A DNA stretch of 5,312 nucleotides from an uncultured Bacteriovorax sp. (GTDB taxonomy: Bacteria > Bdellovibrionota > Bacteriovoracia > Bacteriovoracales > Bacteriovoracaceae). This document shows positions 4,527 to 5,312 of the stretch, one piece after another. The stretch lies in assembly GCA_946480715.1 (NCBI GenBank), contig CAMLKK010000102.1, positions 1-5,312 on the forward strand, given 5' to 3'. Made by a program: the position numbers and the translations under genes. The notes beneath the pieces are model-generated. The model was not told where the DNA came from and did not search any database. It worked only from the letters and a program-made list of their open reading frames with translations. The first letter of the stretch is position 1, and every line of letters begins with the position of its first letter.

Positions 4527-5312
4527 AAAAACGATCCTTAAGTTCAGTCAGCCCCATACGCTCAAGAATTTCTGTGAGGGCCGATGCCGCTTTTTTAGAA
4601 TTAACGTCAGAATTTTTTTTAGCAATGATGAGTTCATTTTTCATCGAATGCTCCCAACCCACAAGTTCCGTTACTGTGACTTGATAACCGTGCGCCTCTA
4701 GCTGCAGGCAACGAAGAACATTGGTTAAGTGGGATCCGTATTCACGCGTATGAATGGGATGTCTCCAAATTTCTGCGAGCGAATCATTTTTTGAATGTGT
4801 TTTATTTTTTCGCAGGTATGTCGCCACTTCTGCCTGACAACATGGAATGAGAACAACGTATTGAGCTTTTTTTGTTAACGCGAAATCGATAGCGTCGTCC
4901 GTCGCTGTATTACAAGCATGCAGGGCCGTGATCATTTCGATATTGGCTGGCAAGGCCTGACTCGTTTTTGATTCGAGAACCGAAAGATTGTGGAAGTCCA
5001 TGCGATCGAATCCACATGACTTCGCAAGGTCCTTAGATTTATCGACGAGTTCTTTACGTGTTTCGATCCCGATGACTTTTGCATACTCATCGTTTTTAAA
5101 AAATAAATCGTAAAGAATAAATCCCAAATAGGATTTTCCTGCACCATGATCTACTAGTGAATAGTTTTTTTTCGTTTGATGAAGATCATCGAGCAGCGGT
5201 TTTATGAACTGAAAGAGGTGATGAACCTGTTTGAGTTTTCGGCGGCTGTCTTGATTGAGTTTTCCATCTCGAGTGAGAATGTGAAGTTCTTGTAAGAGGC
5301 GAGTTGAGTGAT
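4513..5312 (-). CDS. SAM-dependent methyltransferase (PF13679 type), 5'-truncated
   Basis: The minus-strand frame is open to the right edge, so the start lies outside and the TTG at 5127 is internal. The visible 265 residues contain a class I SAM-binding motif (LVDHGAGKSYLGF, Gly-x-Gly at 56-58), an acidic residue closing the next strand (IGIE, E83) that normally holds the ribose, and two signatures typical of the METTL25/GSTCD-like Methyltransf_32 group: ALHACNTATDDA (H131, C133, D138-D139) and LIPCCQAE (P156-C157-C158-Q159). The upstream part, about 50 residues, is helical and charged (LQELHILTRDGK...). Substrates of bacterial members are not established; RNA or protein are reasonable guesses. 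The C-terminus after 225 is a helical tail ending RFYLPA. The next gene on the strand, a cysteine-cluster protein, begins before this stop, suggesting translational coupling. Confidence 0.88.
   Translation of the reverse strand, partial: HSTRLLQELHILTRDGKLNQDSRRKLKQVHHLFQFIKPLLDDLHQTKKNYSLVDHGAGKSYLGFILYDLFFKNDEYAKVIGIETRKELVDKSKDLAKSCGFDRMDFHNLSVLESKTSQALPANIEMITALHACNTATDDAIDFALTKKAQYVVLIPCCQAEVATYLRKNKTHSKNDSLAEIWRHPIHTREYGSHLTNVLRCLQLEAHGYQVTVTELVGWEHSMKNELIIAKKNSDVNSKKAASALTEILERMGLTELKDRFYLPA
4535..4539 (-). promoter_or_regulatory. Candidate ribosome binding site for the cysteine-cluster gene
   Basis: AAGGA on the minus strand lies inside the end of the methyltransferase gene, eight bases before an ATC codon (4526-4524) that is in the frame of the cysteine-cluster protein. 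The spacing is normal for initiation, but ATC is a very rare start codon, so this is only a hypothesis. Confidence 0.25.

Noticed and set aside
4932..5147. A 71-codon minus-strand frame starting at 5147
   Set aside because: It overlaps the methyltransferase in another frame on the same strand, and its translation has no recognisable features.

Overview
The window is a gene-dense stretch of moderately AT-rich bacterial chromosome with seven genes; the two edge genes are cut off. Four of the five complete products start with a Sec-type signal peptide or are membrane-bound, which points to a Gram-negative cell with an active envelope. The gene style, with lineage-restricted secreted proteins beside a sarcosine/dimethylglycine-dehydrogenase-like enzyme and a PF13679-type methyltransferase, is compatible with Bdellovibrionota or another deep proteobacterial relative. 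That placement is inference only. I see no mobile element, CRISPR array, tRNA or rRNA.

Layout. (1) Positions 1-926, plus strand: C-terminal 307 residues of a large FAD-dependent oxidoreductase with GcvT-like folate-binding and barrel domains. A compact hairpin at 931-951 lies between it and the next gene and can serve both strands. (2) Positions 961-2584, minus strand, transcribed right to left: a 56-residue two-helix membrane microprotein (2414-2584) behind a near-perfect Shine-Dalgarno site, a secreted 314-residue protein with a GTDKLGHF motif (1432-2376), and a secreted six-cysteine 130-residue protein (961-1353). (3) The 125-bp interval 2585-2709 is a divergent control region with a 6+2+6 dyad (GATAAG-AG-CTTATC). 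(4) Plus strand: an exported staphylococcal-nuclease-like endonuclease (2710-3333) and an unrecognised secreted 189-residue protein (3431-4000). (5) Minus strand, entering from the right edge: an SAM-dependent methyltransferase of the PF13679 type (4513-5312, N-terminus missing), then a short cysteine-cluster protein resembling 4Fe-4S proteins (stop at 3963).

The part most worth a second look is the methyltransferase/cysteine-protein junction. The second reading frame is open from 4547 and already looks like protein there, but it has no ATG, GTG or TTG until 4400, which lies inside the conserved-looking core. Either a rare start codon (ATC at 4526, eight bases after AAGGA), a +1 frameshift from the methyltransferase, or a sequence lesion must explain it. 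The microprotein gene is the second highlight, because short-ORF cut-offs would miss it. There is no clear sign of a single multi-gene system. The operon-like links are the microprotein/GTDKLGHF protein pair and the methyltransferase/cysteine-protein pair.
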